Positions 1-8,519 of a DNA stretch of 64,000 nucleotides are shown piece after piece. The notes under the pieces were generated by a model. That model saw only the letters and a list, made by a program, of their open reading frames with translations, did not search any database and was not told where the DNA came from. The stretch lies in assembly GCF_001047375.1 (NCBI RefSeq), contig NZ_LFVU01000027.1, forward strand, positions 248,001-312,000, given 5' to 3'. Source of the DNA: Clostridium cylindrosporum DSM 605 (GTDB lineage: Bacteria > Bacillota > Clostridia > Clostridiales > Caloramatoraceae). Numbering within the stretch: position 1 is the stretch's first letter; every line of letters begins with the position of its first letter. The position numbers and the translations under genes were made by a program.

Positions 1-150
1 ATATCTATTAAGGGTTACAAAGTTTTAAACAAAATATAATTTAAAATATAAGTTCACAATTTTAGAAATAAAAACTTAGAAATTAGCATATTATTTTACC
101 AGTTAGATGATATTTGTTTATGAAATATCATGCTTTAAGGGGGTATAGAA

Positions 151-1068
151 ATGGGAAGAAAATATGAATTATCTAAGGAAAGTAAAGATCATGATCATGT
201 AGCTGTATATAGGATAAAAGCACTACAAAGCTTTATAACAGAGACAGGCATTGAGGTTAATTCTGGAGATTTAGGAGGATTTATAGAATGTGAAAATAAC
301 CTTTCACAGGAGGGATTATCTTGGATACACAATGATTCTGTGGTTTATAAGCTAGGAAGGGTAGATGGTAACTGTGAAGTTTTTGACAATAGTGTAGTTT
401 CGGAAAGAGCCCTTCTAGTTAACAATGTTATTTTAAGAGGCAATACTGAAGTAAGAGGAGTATCCCAGATTGAGAATACAGTTGTAGATGGTGAAGTTAT
501 TATAATGGGAATTTCAAATTTAAAAGGTGAATATATTGGTAATGGTGATAATGTTATTAAAATATCTGGTAAGAGTAGAGTATATGACAGTGATATCCAA
601 GGGAAGGTTTATATAAAGGACTCTATGGTTATTAATGACAGTATTATTGCTGAAGAGGAGATAAATATAATAGAATCAGATGTTGAAAGATCTACACTAG
701 AAAATAAAGTTGTTATTTTAAAATCAAGAGTTAGCAATTCTCATTTAAAGGGAGATGTATCTCTAGAAGAGTCAAAGGCTACATTATGTAGAATATACAG
801 CACAAATGAAAAAGATATTCTTAGTTTTAAAAATGATTCAAAACTACTGTTAAGTAAGATAGTAGGTGAAGGGGTAACTGATCAGTCAGTAATTGTAAAC
901 TCAACTTTATCAAGTAGATTTAACATAGAAGAATCACAAATATTTAGATCAGTACTAAAAGGTGAAGAAATAAGAATTAAAAGAGCTCCTAAGATTTTAG
1001 ATAGTATTTTAGAGGATAATATCATAATAGAGGATGATAGTATTACAGGTAAGATCTTAAAAAAATAA
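151..1068 (+). CDS. YdcK-like beta-helix protein
   Basis: This 305-residue protein resembles the YdcK family and related phage proteins. It starts with a short domain (VYRIKAL near residue 20, then GDLGGFIE and NLSQEG near residues 38-55), followed by many short Ile/Val-rich turns typical of a left-handed beta-helix. No catalytic residues are evident. The protein has no signal peptide or membrane segment, so it is probably cytoplasmic. The GGGGG-type ribosome site (positions 138-142) precedes ATG 151. It stands alone and ends before a hairpin. Family resemblance is seen from the GDLGGFIE/NLSQEG motif; the function is unknown. Confidence 0.6.
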   Translation: MGRKYELSKESKDHDHVAVYRIKALQSFITETGIEVNSGDLGGFIECENNLSQEGLSWIHNDSVVYKLGRVDGNCEVFDNSVVSERALLVNNVILRGNTEVRGVSQIENTVVDGEVIIMGISNLKGEYIGNGDNVIKISGKSRVYDSDIQGKVYIKDSMVINDSIIAEEEINIIESDVERSTLENKVVILKSRVSNSHLKGDVSLEESKATLCRIYSTNEKDILSFKNDSKLLLSKIVGEGVTDQSVIVNSTLSSRFNIEESQIFRSVLKGEEIRIKRAPKILDSILEDNIIIEDDSITGKILKK

Positions 1069-1083
1069 AACTTTAAATATATT

Positions 1084-1111
1084 AAGACCTATAGTATTTT
1101 CTATAGGTCTT
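1084..1111 (+). terminator. hairpin after beta-helix gene
   Basis: An 11-bp perfect stem (AAGACCTATAG with CTATAGGTCTT) with a 6-nt loop lies 15 bp after the stop codon. The following run is AAATTATG rather than a clean T-tract, so termination may be weak. Confidence 0.5.
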
Positions 1112-1187
1112 AAATTATGTAAATATACTCACTTTTTTGTTTGTTTTTTATAATATGATACTGAACATAGGAAAGGGGATGAGTAGA

Positions 1188-2099
1188 ATGAGAATAGGAA
1201 TAGATATGGGGCATACCTTAGAGGGTCCGAATTCTGGGGCTGTTGGAATAATTAAAGAAAGTGAGGAAACAAGAAGGCTTGGTAAAAAGGTTATTAAATA
1301 CCTTGAAGATTTAGGTCATAATGTAGTTAATTGTACTGTAGATGATGCTATAAGTAGTAATGATAGCTTGAATAAAAGAGTAAGTAAGGCAAATGAGGAG
1401 CATTTGGATATATTTGTAAGTATACATTTTAATCAGTCTAGTGGGGGGTATGGTAGTGAAATATATACTGCAAATGCTAAGGAATTACCTCAAGCAGTAA
1501 AAATTTTAAAAGACTTAAATGCTCTTGGTTTTACAAGCTCAACAAGAAGTGAGTTATCAAGGGGAATTAAAGATGGATCTGGTCTTTATGTGATAAGAAA
1601 TACAAAGTCTATATCTATGCTTGTTGAGGTATGTTTTGTAGACAATCCAAGGGATGTTGCATTATACAAAGCTAATTTAGACAAAATTGCTAAAATAGTA
1701 GCAGATGGCATAGTTGTAGGAAGTATAAATAAAGGAGAGAAAGATGAGATGACGCAGGACACAGTTAGGTTAAGTGCTTGTAGTCAAAATCCTATTTCAC
1801 TATCTATGGTAGAAGAGATAAAAATATTACAAAATATAGTTAAGTTAAATCAAGATGGAATAGCTAGAGAGGAACTTATTAATAAATTACCAGAACTTAA
1901 GGGTGGAGAATCAAGAGGAGTAGTTACAGTAATGCAAAGAATATTAATAATGAAAAAGTTTTTAAGTAAAGGTAGCGATACTGGAGTTATAGGTCCTGCA
2001 AATAAAAACGCCATAAATAGATTTAAATCAGAAGTTGGAATTCCAAGCAGTAATGTATTAGTGGATAAACTTACATGGAGAAAACTTCTAGAATATTAA
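1188..2099 (+). CDS. N-acetylmuramoyl-L-alanine amidase with peptidoglycan-binding tail
   Basis: This is a zinc amidase of the Amidase_3 family that cleaves the MurNAc-L-Ala bond of peptidoglycan. Visible residues are GMGH with His9, a Glu-rich helix around 24-27, SIHFN with His80, and LVEVCF with Glu147. The last 60 residues resemble a PG_binding_1 domain (VTVMQRI, GVIGPANKNAI, LTWRKLL). ATG 1188 is preferred over upstream codons (1137, 1179) because the GAAAGGGG ribosome site lies 9 nt before it. No signal peptide is seen, as with phage and clostridial autolysins exported by other means. The gene is outside the integrated element, so it is probably a host autolysin or a remnant of an older phage. 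Confidence 0.8.
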   Translation: MRIGIDMGHTLEGPNSGAVGIIKESEETRRLGKKVIKYLEDLGHNVVNCTVDDAISSNDSLNKRVSKANEEHLDIFVSIHFNQSSGGYGSEIYTANAKELPQAVKILKDLNALGFTSSTRSELSRGIKDGSGLYVIRNTKSISMLVEVCFVDNPRDVALYKANLDKIAKIVADGIVVGSINKGEKDEMTQDTVRLSACSQNPISLSMVEEIKILQNIVKLNQDGIAREELINKLPELKGGESRGVVTVMQRILIMKKFLSKGSDTGVIGPANKNAINRFKSEVGIPSSNVLVDKLTWRKLLEY

Positions 2100-2111
2100 T
2101 ATAATAATAAG

Positions 2112-2140
2112 AGCCTGTAGGTGTAAATACTACAGGCTTT
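2112..2140 (+). terminator. hairpin after amidase gene
   Basis: A 9-bp stem (AGCCTGTAG with CTACAGGCT) with a 9-nt loop is followed by TTAAA. It is likely a weak intrinsic terminator. Confidence 0.5.
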
Positions 2141-2295
2141 AAATGCGTGGAAAGTTATAACTAAGACTAGTATTTGTGAAGATAAGAAACGATAAGTAAT
2201 CTAGATATTTTATTATATTTAAAAAGATATGTAATAAGTTTATACTTTAAGTTAAATGATATATAGTGTACAGAATTTAAAAATGAGGTGAGTGG

Positions 2296-4953
2296 ATGCA
2301 AGAGAAGTTTATGTGTGTTTTATCGGATGAAATGGAGGACAGAGTCAATCGTTTTACAGATAATATAATTAGAAATGAAATCGCCAAACAAATAGTTTTA
2401 TATATAAAAAATAAAAAGAGATTTAAGGTAAAAGAAGAAAAATACGACTATGATGATAATAAATCTAAAATTAAAATGATAGAAATAGGTTCTTTTAATC
2501 CAAAAGAATACGAAACCTGTGATGAATTTATGTGGGAGCCTACAGGAGAAATTAAACATGAGAGGCGCAGAAGACGTAAATATTATAGTTATATAACTAT
2601 TAAAGATAAGTTATGGAAGATTGTTACAGATGAGTTGAATGGTAACTTAGCAAATTTTATTGAGGAATTCTTGGGAACCATAGATTTTCAAGAGGAATTA
2701 ATTTATCAGGAATTTTATATTAAAGTGAAAAATAGCAAAAGAAAACCTATAGATATAACTGAGGAAGAGTATAGAGATATTGAATTTTCTAAAATATTTT
2801 CAATGGAAATAGAATCCTATATCTCAAGTAACTTTTGGGATGTAGAAGAATTAATAGAAGATATTAGTACAGAAGAATTTTATGATATATATACACTTGG
2901 TTGCAAGGAATTAGGTATAAATACAGATTACATTGTAGATATGGTATCTTCAGTAAATAAAAAGGTAGAAAAAGAACTTGTTAATATATTGAAAGAAAAG
3001 TATACTTCTGAAAAAATATACAATCCTAGCTTTAGGGTTAAAACAAGAAATATACCAAGTAAGATAAATAAGCTAAAAGGGAAAATAGATAAATTAATAG
3101 ATAGGGAAGTGACTACTACAAATAAAAGTATGATTTTATTTATATCAATGGCTAAAGAGTGCATACTAGAATATTTGGCTTGTGGGAATTTTGCTAAAAG
3201 GGGAAAAGATAATAATGTAGAATTTCCTAATGCGTATATTGAAAGTAAGCTTCCAGAATTAATAAATAAAATAGCTATGGTTGAAACATACATTTATGAG
3301 GAATATAAGAAAATACATAAAGGTGTTCCTTCAATTAAGGAATTAATGAAATATAAGGATTGCCAAAATGAATTTACCTCAAATAATATAATCTTCATAA
3401 TTGAAAACTTATACGTAACACAATCTACTAAAGAAAAAATATCAAAATTAATTCCATTAAACCCTAAAGAAGAATATCCTAAAGCTAGAAGAATGAAGAG
3501 AAAATTTACTATCCATGTTGGAGAAACTAACACTGGAAAAACTTATTCAAGCCTTGAAAAATTAAAATCATCAGGAAGTGGTGTTTATCTATCTCCACTA
3601 AGATTACTTGCTTTAGAAGTTCAGGAAAAGCTAAATAGTGATGGTATACCTTGTAGTTTATCTACAGGTGAAGAAGAGAATATTATTTCTAATGCTAATC
3701 ACATTTCCTCTACAGTAGAAAAAGTAGATCTAAGTAGCATATATGATATTTGCGTAATTGATGAATGTCAAATGATAGGAGATACCCAAAGAGGGTTTGC
3801 CTGGACACGAGCGATATTAGGAGTATTGGCTAAAGAAGTACATCTTTGTACTGCTCCAGAGGGTTTAGATATACTAATTAAGCTTATAAAGGAATGTAAT
3901 GATGAATATGAAGTTGTTGAACATGTAAGAAATACAAAGTTAGTATTTGTAGATAAAAATTTTAACCTAAAAAGAGATATTGAGAAGGGAGATGCCTTAA
4001 TTGTATTTTCTAAGAAAAAGGTATTAGCAGTTGCATCTGACCTTCTTAATAGAGGGATTAAAACAAGTGTTATATATGGTGCACTTCCATATGCTACAAG
4101 AAAAGGTCAATTCCAAAGATTTTTAAATGGAGATACAGATGTGGTTGTTTCTACTGATGCAATAGGCATGGGTTTGAATTTACCAATAAAAAGAATAATT
4201 TTCTTAGAAACATCTAAATTTGATGGAGAAGATGTAAGAAAACTAAAAGACCATGAAATTAAACAAATATCTGGTCGTGCTGGGAGAAAGGGAATTTATG
4301 ATGTAGGATATGTACTATCAGCACAAAATGGGAACTTGATAGAAAAAGGATTAAATACTGAAGTAAAACCAATAAAAGAGATATTTACTGGATTCCCTGA
4401 AGTTTTGTTGGATATAGAAGAGGATTTATCCTACATACTAAAGGTATGGGAAGATATGCCTACATCTCGTCTTTATCACAAAACAGATATAGAAAGAGAT
4501 TTAAACTTGATACAAATATTAAAAAGGGCAAGGATAAATGTGCCTAACAAAACCCTACTAAGAATGATTTCTATTCCTTTTAGTGAGAAATCAAGTACTG
4601 TACTACAATTATGGCTAGAGTATTGTCAGATGTATACAAAAAAGGTTCTTAACCTAAAGAGGCCCGATTGCGAAGGTAAGGAATTAGAGGATTTAGAGGA
4701 TTATTATAAATGCTTAGACTTGTATTATTCCTTTTCTAAGAATTTTAACTTATACATTGATTTAGATTGGTTAAGTAAAGAAAAGCTTAAAACTGCAAAT
4801 AATATTAATGAGATACTTATTAATTCCCTAGGCAAAAGTAGTAGAAGTTGTAAGAAATGTGGAAACAAATTAGCTTGGGATTATCCTCACAAAATATGTA
4901 GCGAATGTTACAATGATAGGCATTATAATACTAGATACTATTATAAGTATTGA
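2296..4953 (+). CDS. SUV3-like RNA helicase with C-terminal zinc ribbon
   Basis: This 885-residue protein carries a SUV3-type superfamily 2 helicase core. Motif I is GETNTGKT (409-416), motif Ia is YLSPLRLLALE, the LSTGEE motif follows, the DExH-like box is DECQ (489-492), and motif VI is QISGRAGRKG with RAGR at 661-664. SUV3 is known mainly as the mitochondrial degradosome helicase; bacterial homologues act on RNA by inference. The first 400 residues are charged and unassigned. Four cysteines (852, 855, 868, 871) form a CxxC-CxxC zinc ribbon at the end, probably for nucleic-acid binding. It stands as a single gene with its own terminator. The cellular role is not known. Confidence 0.75.
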   Translation: MQEKFMCVLSDEMEDRVNRFTDNIIRNEIAKQIVLYIKNKKRFKVKEEKYDYDDNKSKIKMIEIGSFNPKEYETCDEFMWEPTGEIKHERRRRRKYYSYITIKDKLWKIVTDELNGNLANFIEEFLGTIDFQEELIYQEFYIKVKNSKRKPIDITEEEYRDIEFSKIFSMEIESYISSNFWDVEELIEDISTEEFYDIYTLGCKELGINTDYIVDMVSSVNKKVEKELVNILKEKYTSEKIYNPSFRVKTRNIPSKINKLKGKIDKLIDREVTTTNKSMILFISMAKECILEYLACGNFAKRGKDNNVEFPNAYIESKLPELINKIAMVETYIYEEYKKIHKGVPSIKELMKYKDCQNEFTSNNIIFIIENLYVTQSTKEKISKLIPLNPKEEYPKARRMKRKFTIHVGETNTGKTYSSLEKLKSSGSGVYLSPLRLLALEVQEKLNSDGIPCSLSTGEEENIISNANHISSTVEKVDLSSIYDICVIDECQMIGDTQRGFAWTRAILGVLAKEVHLCTAPEGLDILIKLIKECNDEYEVVEHVRNTKLVFVDKNFNLKRDIEKGDALIVFSKKKVLAVASDLLNRGIKTSVIYGALPYATRKGQFQRFLNGDTDVVVSTDAIGMGLNLPIKRIIFLETSKFDGEDVRKLKDHEIKQISGRAGRKGIYDVGYVLSAQNGNLIEKGLNTEVKPIKEIFTGFPEVLLDIEEDLSYILKVWEDMPTSRLYHKTDIERDLNLIQILKRARINVPNKTLLRMISIPFSEKSSTVLQLWLEYCQMYTKKVLNLKRPDCEGKELEDLEDYYKCLDLYYSFSKNFNLYIDLDWLSKEKLKTANNINEILINSLGKSSRSCKKCGNKLAWDYPHKICSECYNDRHYNTRYYYKY

Positions 4954-4955
4954 TT

Positions 4956-4990
4956 AAAAGGGATAACTATAAAAGGTTATCCCTTTTAAA
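4956..4990 (+). terminator. terminator of helicase gene
   Basis: A perfect 12-bp stem (AAAAGGGATAAC with GTTATCCCTTTT, 4956-4987) begins 2 bp after the stop and has T-runs on both strands. It can stop transcription from either side. Confidence 0.75.
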
Positions 4991-4997
4991 TAGGGAA

Positions 4998-5050
4998 CAA
5001 AAAACCTACATTTATTACTGATTATATAAATCAATAATAAAACGTAGGTT
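4998..5050 (-). terminator. terminator of tRNA-Leu(CAA)
   Basis: Inverted repeats 5003-5009 and 5044-5050 (AACCTAC with GTAGGTT) extend into a long A/T stem with a few mismatches. On the minus strand the hairpin is followed by TTTTTTG, 23 nt beyond the tRNA 3' end. Confidence 0.7.
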
Positions 5051-5073
5051 ATAAATTCAATATTCAAAAATAT

Positions 5074-5155
5074 TGGTACCACTGGTGGGACTCGAACCCA
5101 CATGGTTTCCCGTTCGATTTTGAGTCGAATGCGTCTGCCGTTCCGCCACAGTGGC
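5074..5155 (-). tRNA. tRNA-Leu(CAA)
   Basis: This is an 82-nt class II tRNA with encoded CCA. The anticodon stem TTCGA/TCGAA holds the loop CTCAAAA, giving anticodon CAA (reads UUG). The T-arm GGGTTCGAGTCCC and the long variable arm are present. The acceptor stem closes with a G1-U72 wobble. Its 5' half, up to just past the anticodon loop, lies inside the 137-bp direct repeat, so the intact gene spans the junction between host DNA and the element. It is kept functional after integration. Confidence 0.93.
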
Positions 5156-5253
5156 ACTACTAGAATATGTTATCATAATTAACCATATGAGTCAATATAA
5201 CTTATTTTCTTATTTGACCGCTACCATTAATAATATATTTAGTAGTAGTAAGT
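5117..5253. repeat. attL, left 137-bp direct repeat
   Basis: This is identical, base for base, to 25566-25702. It holds the 5' half of tRNA-Leu, its promoter, and a copy of the last 53 bases of proA including its stop codon (5202-5253). Identity stops abruptly on the left just past the tRNA anticodon loop and on the right within the proA copy. Confidence 0.93.
5167..5195 (-). promoter_or_regulatory. tRNA-Leu(CAA) promoter (left copy)
   Basis: On the minus strand, TTGACT (5195-5190), a 17-bp spacer and TAACAT (5172-5167) form a strong sigma-A promoter. The tRNA starts 11 nt downstream of the -10 box. The whole promoter lies inside the attachment repeat and is duplicated at 25616-25644. Confidence 0.8.
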
Positions 5254-5346
5254 AACCACTGTTTATATATGTATTGTACGATTGATACCTATATTTAATT
5301 ACAAGTGATTTTAATATATTATATGTAATTTGTCAAGTGTATAAAA

Positions 5347-5375
5347 TTTACAAAGTTATACTTTTATGGTATAAT
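5347..5375 (+). promoter_or_regulatory. promoter of the first element gene
   Basis: TTTACA, a 17-bp spacer and TATAAT precede the AAGGAGG ribosome site at 5395-5401. It is the first plus-strand promoter of the element, 94 bp inside attL. Confidence 0.7.
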
Positions 5376-5410
5376 TAGGTATAAAATAAAAAAGAAGGAG
5401 GAGAAAGGTT

Positions 5411-7078
5411 ATAGATAAATTAAGTAAATTTTTAATTAAAAAACAAGAGAAACTAAAAAACGATTATAAAAAAATAGAAGAAAATAAGGACGATGATGCA
5501 CAATGGTTTAAATTAATAGATATAGACGGATATATAGATAACGTAGAAAGAGCAATAGAAAATCCTAACAAGGAAACGTACAATAATTGTAAAGATAGTA
5601 GTTTTTTATTTAAAATAATAAAAAAATATAAGAATACTAATAATATAAAATTTTTAGATGAAATATTTGAAAATATAATACCTAAAAAACCGATTATAGA
5701 TACAGTTGAAGAGAAAGGGATATATAAACCATTATCATTGTATTTTGAAGTTGATAGGGAGTTATTATATGAAATAGACCCGACTGAAAAATTGTATAAT
5801 TGTTTTAAAAGATTTGAGAAAATTGAGGAATATGTATATGTTCCTAGGCAATCATTTAGAGATAGAAAAGATGATGAGGTATTTAGAACAAAACTTACTA
5901 AAAAAGAAAACGAATATATTATTAAAAATGATTGTTATGATGTTGAAGATAAAATATTAACATATAGATACCTAGAGAATAGATTAAAAAGTATCTATAT
6001 AAATAATTTTATTTTTAATTGTTGTATGGAGCAAGGATTTACTAAATTAATTTTAACTGCTAAAAACATGTATTTTAATTGCATAAGAGTTAATAGAAAA
6101 GAAGTACAAAACAATAGGCTATATTTAAAAAAGTTTTTACATAAATATAGGTATTATAGTTATGATTCAGATAAAGATCCTTATACTAGATGGGGATACA
6201 AGGAAGTAAATTATGAAATTGGAAAAGAGAAATTTGAAGAAGCAAATATAAAAATAAGTAACATTGAAGATTATAAACTTTATGATGATGAAGAATTTAC
6301 TTATATTGAACTGGGAGAGGATTATTATAAAATAAGAAAAGGTTTAGGCAGTAAAAAATTAAGATACAAACAAGATAAAGATGTTTATAAAGATGAGTAT
6401 AATAGAAGGTTAAAAATATTAAAGGTTAAAAAAGAAGAAATGGTAAGAGAAAATATTGATTATATAGTTGAATTAGTAGAAAATCATATGAGAATTGCCA
6501 ATGAAATAAAAGAGAGAAGAAATAAATATAGATGTGAAATGGATTATAAGGACTATATAAACATATACAAAAAGCATTTTATAAAAGCCGTTGATAATAT
6601 AGACCTAGATATGGTTTCTAAATTAAGAAACATATATGGGGAAGATGATTATAAGATAATAGTTAAGTATATAAATACATATGTTTTTAATTCTATAAAA
6701 AATTATAAAATGAGAGAATTATTATCGAATACTTATAAAAGAACACAAACAGGTGGAGAAGATAGGTATATAAAACTTGATGATAGTTTAGATGTGTTAC
6801 AACTATTAATAGCAAGATATTGTGATAAGGACAATATAAAAAATTATAGTATATTAGATATAGATAAATTAACTAAGAGTCAGGTAAAATTTATAACCGA
6901 TATAGGAGCAGTTATAAAAAGTGAAGACAAGTACAATTATATTAATATAACTAAAGAGGATTTACCTTCTATAAATGTAACTTATATTAGTGAAAAGTTA
7001 GAAGTTAAAAGAAATAAGACAACTGATAAAATAAAGAGGATTTGGGATAGATTGAATAAAAAAAGTGGGGTTATATAA
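5411..7078 (+). CDS. unrecognised 555-residue protein, probable AUA start
   Basis: I do not recognise this family. The frame is open without a stop from 5390 to 7078, but the first ATG/GTG/TTG is a TTG at 5738 without a ribosome site. A near-perfect AAGGAGG at 5395-5401 sits 9 nt before an ATA codon at 5411, so initiation at AUA is the best fit. The product is soluble and very rich in Lys, Asp, Glu, Tyr and Asn, with no membrane segment. Its C-terminal 120 residues contain a short Lys-rich helical segment. It is the first gene of the element after attL and has its own promoter, so an early regulatory or replication role is possible but unproven. Confidence 0.7.
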   Translation: MDKLSKFLIKKQEKLKNDYKKIEENKDDDAQWFKLIDIDGYIDNVERAIENPNKETYNNCKDSSFLFKIIKKYKNTNNIKFLDEIFENIIPKKPIIDTVEEKGIYKPLSLYFEVDRELLYEIDPTEKLYNCFKRFEKIEEYVYVPRQSFRDRKDDEVFRTKLTKKENEYIIKNDCYDVEDKILTYRYLENRLKSIYINNFIFNCCMEQGFTKLILTAKNMYFNCIRVNRKEVQNNRLYLKKFLHKYRYYSYDSDKDPYTRWGYKEVNYEIGKEKFEEANIKISNIEDYKLYDDEEFTYIELGEDYYKIRKGLGSKKLRYKQDKDVYKDEYNRRLKILKVKKEEMVRENIDYIVELVENHMRIANEIKERRNKYRCEMDYKDYINIYKKHFIKAVDNIDLDMVSKLRNIYGEDDYKIIVKYINTYVFNSIKNYKMRELLSNTYKRTQTGGEDRYIKLDDSLDVLQLLIARYCDKDNIKNYSILDIDKLTKSQVKFITDIGAVIKSEDKYNYINITKEDLPSINVTYISEKLEVKRNKTTDKIKRIWDRLNKKSGVI

Positions 7079-7163
7079 GGTTATTATATGTTGAGTGGAA
7101 AAGAAGTGAAAAGAAAGAGAAAACTTTATAATAAGAAGTATTCGAAAATTGAGGTGGTTAACA

Positions 7164-7943
7164 TTGATTAAGGTTTTAAATGAAGAAAAACATGCACAGT
7201 ATATGTTGGAAAAAAAGAAGTTTCTACTTAAGAGAAGTATGAGTTATGAGTTAAGAATACTAGCAAAACATTATATATATAATGAAGGATTAAACAGACC
7301 AAAAACAAGAGAAAAACTAATTGAATTTTGTAAGGAAGATTCGGATAAGTTTGATGAAATTCAATGTAGGAATATTATAAATAATGCAGTTGAAGGGGCA
7401 AAGAAATACGGTTTTGTTAATATTGAAGGAATAAATATAACACAAAAAGAACTAGATAAAATTAAAACACTTAATAATATAAGACATGAGAGAGTGGCAT
7501 TTATAATGCTAATTATAAGTAAGTTTAATAATTATGTATATAACTTCAAACATCAAGATAAGGAGTCGGAATATTATCTAGTATTTGATAAATTATCAGA
7601 TATATTTAAGTTGGCAAAGGTTAGTGGAAAACAAGAAGATAGAATTAAGATTATGAAAAGACTTATAGATGAAGGATTTATTTATATGTCAACGGCTTGT
7701 AATTATAAGGTATTATTTATTGATGAAGAAGGGGAAGGGATTATTGAATTAGATGATATAAGAGAGTTTGTATTATTATATGAAAAATATGTAGGATGCA
7801 AGGTTATAAAATGTAAAGAATGTGGACAGTTAGTGAGACAGAAAAATAATAGGACTAAATATTGTGATGAATGTAAAAAGGAAATTAAAAATAAACAAAA
7901 TTTAAAATCATGGCACAAAAATAAAGATAAATATGAAAACTAG
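7164..7943 (+). CDS. unrecognised protein with C-terminal zinc finger
   Basis: This 259-residue protein is mostly helical and charged, followed by a CxxC-CxxC zinc finger near the C-terminus (CKECGQ and CDECKK). The start is placed at TTG 7164 because GAGGTGG lies 6 nt upstream; a TTG at 7149 has no ribosome site. It follows the 555-residue gene by 85 bp and is probably in the same transcript. The zinc finger suggests nucleic-acid binding. The function is unknown. Confidence 0.65.
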   Translation: MIKVLNEEKHAQYMLEKKKFLLKRSMSYELRILAKHYIYNEGLNRPKTREKLIEFCKEDSDKFDEIQCRNIINNAVEGAKKYGFVNIEGINITQKELDKIKTLNNIRHERVAFIMLIISKFNNYVYNFKHQDKESEYYLVFDKLSDIFKLAKVSGKQEDRIKIMKRLIDEGFIYMSTACNYKVLFIDEEGEGIIELDDIREFVLLYEKYVGCKVIKCKECGQLVRQKNNRTKYCDECKKEIKNKQNLKSWHKNKDKYEN

Positions 7944-8519
7944 GAAAATAGAAACACCCCTCTAATGCTTGATACATCTACATTACAAGAGTGGAACCCC
8001 TAAATATAAAGAAGGGATAGAGAATAAGAAATCAATAGAAAACAGTAAATCCGAAAAATTCTTAAACTCTACAACCCTTGTTTCTCTAGGGTTACAAGGT
8101 TTTACCCCCATTTATAAAGAATGGATAGAAATAATAATTTGAGTGATTATAAAATAGAAAATCTTCTACAACCCTTGATACATCTACATTGTAGCCATCA
8201 CAGGGAAATCGGTTATATTGAATACAGTACAATTTATATTTATAAAAGTTTCTACATGATAAAGATTTATATAAGTATAAATGGATTTCTCCCCATTATA
8301 CTTTAAACTTACTTATTTTTATCTAGTGTGCATAGTGGATGTGTTTATTTAAGCACATCTTCTTATTTTTTTGAAAACTTTTTATATACAAATTTATATA
8401 TACATAAAACCATTAAATTAACGCATAGAAGCCATTCTAAGGGCTTTAAATAAATAATAGGGGTTTGTATATGTAACTAATTTAGGGACAGTACAGGCAA
8501 CTAAGGAGGTAATAACAAT
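7944..8519 (+). other. 576-bp non-coding region with imperfect repeats
   Basis: No convincing gene is present. Exact direct repeats are CTTGATACATCTACATT at 7968-7984 and 8174-8190, and TCTACAACCCTTG at 8068-8080 and 8165-8177. Longer, looser similarity links the segments around 7985-8030 and 8092-8135. A perfect AACCCT/AGGGTT hairpin lies near 8074-8095. The region ends with a terminator and the ribosome site of the scaffold gene. It could hold an RNA, binding sites or a packaging/replication site. Confidence 0.5.
8338..8372 (+). terminator. terminator upstream of scaffold gene
   Basis: GATGTG pairs with CACATC across a 10-nt loop and is followed by TTCTTATTTTTTT. It lies about 150 bp before the scaffold start and ends the preceding non-coding region. 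Confidence 0.55.

Noticed and set aside
1188-2099. Amidase as the element's endolysin
   Set aside because: It lies outside attL, beyond tRNA-Leu and the helicase gene, with its own hairpin terminator.
5074-5253. Disruption of tRNA-Leu or proA by the element
   Set aside because: The repeat restores the whole tRNA with its promoter on the left and the full proA end on the right, so both host genes remain intact.
7088-7171. 27-codon basic peptide frame overlapping the zinc-finger gene start
   Set aside because: Only a weak AAGG ribosome site and no recognisable features; might aid translational coupling but cannot be supported.
8121-8306. 61-codon open frame in the repeat block
   Set aside because: No ribosome site, and it spans repeated non-coding sequence.
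7944-8337. CRISPR array
   Set aside because: Repeats are few, unequal in spacing and not followed by cas genes.
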